From Bacteroidaceae bacterium (lineage in GTDB: Bacteria; Bacteroidota; Bacteroidia; Bacteroidales; Barnesiellaceae_A): 47,512 nt of DNA. The notes beneath the pieces were generated by a model. It saw only the letters and a program-made list of their open reading frames with translations, searched no databases and had not been told where the DNA came from. The number at the start of each line of letters is the position of its first letter. Position 1 is the first letter of the stretch. The stretch covers positions 1 through 47,512 of the forward strand of contig JAFXIZ010000025.1 in assembly GCA_017532725.1 (NCBI GenBank), read 5' to 3'. The position numbers and the translations under genes were made by a program. Of this stretch, positions 46,645 through 47,512 are shown one piece after another.

Positions 46645-47512
46645 TTACAAAAGGAATCCGAGCAAGATACCGGCAGCAACAGCCGAACCGATTACACCTG
46701 CTACGTTGGGACCCATAGCGTGCATCAACAAGTAGTTCGAGGGATCGTATTCCAAACCTACGTTTTGAGAGATACGAGCCGCATCAGGCACAGCCGATAC
46801 ACCTGCATTACCAATGAGAGGATTGATCTTGTTCTCTTTCTTCAAGAAGAGGTTGAAGAACTTCACGAACAATACACCCGAAGTGGTAGCGATGATGAAT
46901 GACAATGCACCCAAACCGAAGATAAGGATAGAATCGACGGTAAGGAACTCTGATGCTTGAGTAGAAGCACCAACGGTAAGACCTAACAAAATGGTAATAA
47001 CGTCAATAAGCGGACCACGAGCAGTCTCTGCCAAACGACGTGTAACGCCACTCTCTTTCAGGAGATTACCGAAGAACAGCATACCCAACAAGGGAAGACC
47101 CGAAGGAACGAGGAAGCAAGTGAGCAACAAACCGATGATGGGGAACATTACTTTTTCGGTGTGCGATACAGCGCGAGGAGGTTTCATACGAATAAGACGC
47201 TCATTTTTGGTGGTGAGCAATCGCATAATAGGGGGCTGAATTACAGGCACAAGAGCCATATAAGAGTAAGCCGACACTGCGATAGCACCCATCAAGTTGG
47301 GAGAGAGTTTCGATGAAAGGAAGATTGCTGTAGGACCGTCGGCACCACCAATGATACCAATTGCACCGGCTTGCATAGGATCAAATCCGAGCCACCAAGC
47401 AATCATATATGCACCGAAGATACCAAATTGGGCAGCAGCACCCACGAGCATCAATTTGGGGTTAGATATAAGAGCCGAGAAGTCGGTCATAGCACCAATA
47501 CCCAAGAAGATG
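46645..47512 (-). CDS. oadB: Na+-translocating decarboxylase subunit beta, C-terminal part (5' end outside window)
   Basis: The frame continues open to the right edge, so the N-terminus is missing; the TTG that opens it in this window is internal. The visible 288 residues contain [33 protein letters not shown] (the Asp-containing motif important for Na+ transport) and the terminal [16 protein letters not shown] followed by [16 protein letters not shown]. It is the membrane subunit that couples decarboxylation (of methylmalonyl-CoA or oxaloacetate) to sodium export. In Bacteroidales the methylmalonyl-CoA route to propionate is common, but the partner subunits are outside the window. Confidence 0.95.
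   Translation of the reverse strand, partial: IFLGIGAMTDFSALISNPKLMLVGAAAQFGIFGAYMIAWWLGFDPMQAGAIGIIGGADGPTAIFLSSKLSPNLMGAIAVSAYSYMALVPVIQPPIMRLLTTKNERLIRMKPPRAVSHTEKVMFPIIGLLLTCFLVPSGLPLLGMLFFGNLLKESGVTRRLAETARGPLIDVITILLGLTVGASTQASEFLTVDSILIFGLGALSFIIATTSGVLFVKFFNLFLKKENKINPLIGNAGVSAVPDAARISQNVGLEYDPSNYLLMHAMGPNVAGVIGSAVAAGILLGFLL

Noticed and set aside
47505-47512. Start codon of oadB at 47505
   Set aside because: The codon is TTG inside a conserved membrane segment (LGIGAMTDF) and the frame stays open to the window edge.

Overview
The window comes from a Bacteroidales bacterium, probably gut-associated. The evidence is the Bacteroidetes-type RpoB/RpoC, promoter elements of the TAnnTTTG type, the absence of strong Shine-Dalgarno sequences, and families typical of this order: DUF3078, DUF4136, DUF4861, Wzi-like barrels, and a Na+-translocating decarboxylase beta subunit. 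I cannot name the genus. No rRNA, tRNA, CRISPR array, insertion sequence or prophage gene was seen.

Layout. (1) 1-9985: end of rplK, then rplA-rplJ-rplL-rpoB-rpoC, with hairpins between rplL and rpoB and between rpoB and rpoC and a terminator after rpoC. (2) 10184-11827: a single-gene unit for class I fumarase. (3) 12023-17012: an operon of a DUF151 bifunctional nuclease, a nucleoside permease, rsmE, kdsA and an exported TPR protein. (4) 17093-19947, minus strand: GH28 pectinase and a DUF4861 protein, a two-gene pectin-type unit without susC/susD. (5) 20152-23712, minus: pyrG-yidC. (6) 23971-25846, plus: DUF3078 protein and a small exported unknown. (7) 25857-27869, minus: Wzi-like barrel and a lipocalin-like lipoprotein. 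(8) 27999-30819, minus: a tandemly duplicated two-gene module, each copy a DUF4136 lipoprotein followed by a 208-residue beta-barrel. (9) 30996-44951: a surface polysaccharide locus. A short plus-strand pair (glycosyltransferase, nitroreductase-family protein) converges on a nine-gene minus-strand operon reading export lipoprotein, BY-kinase/Wzz, flippase, polymerase, pyruvyltransferase, glycosyltransferase, epimerase, cupin, WecG-type transferase. A divergent GT2 gene follows on the plus strand. (10) 44995-46218: a second, lipoprotein-type DUF4861 gene. (11) 46307-47512, minus: a small unknown gene and the C-terminal part of oadB, cut by the window edge.

How it fits together. The left half is housekeeping. 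The right half is almost entirely cell envelope: polysaccharide assembly and export (Wza/Wzc/Wzx/Wzy type) beside outer-membrane barrels and lipoproteins. The features most worth a second look are the duplicated lipoprotein-barrel module with its aromatic-rich segment, the nitroreductase-family protein in the glycan locus, the apparent absence there of UpxY/UpxZ regulators and of an initiating sugar-phosphate transferase, and palindromes in two divergent intergenic regions. Functions stated for unknown families are inference.
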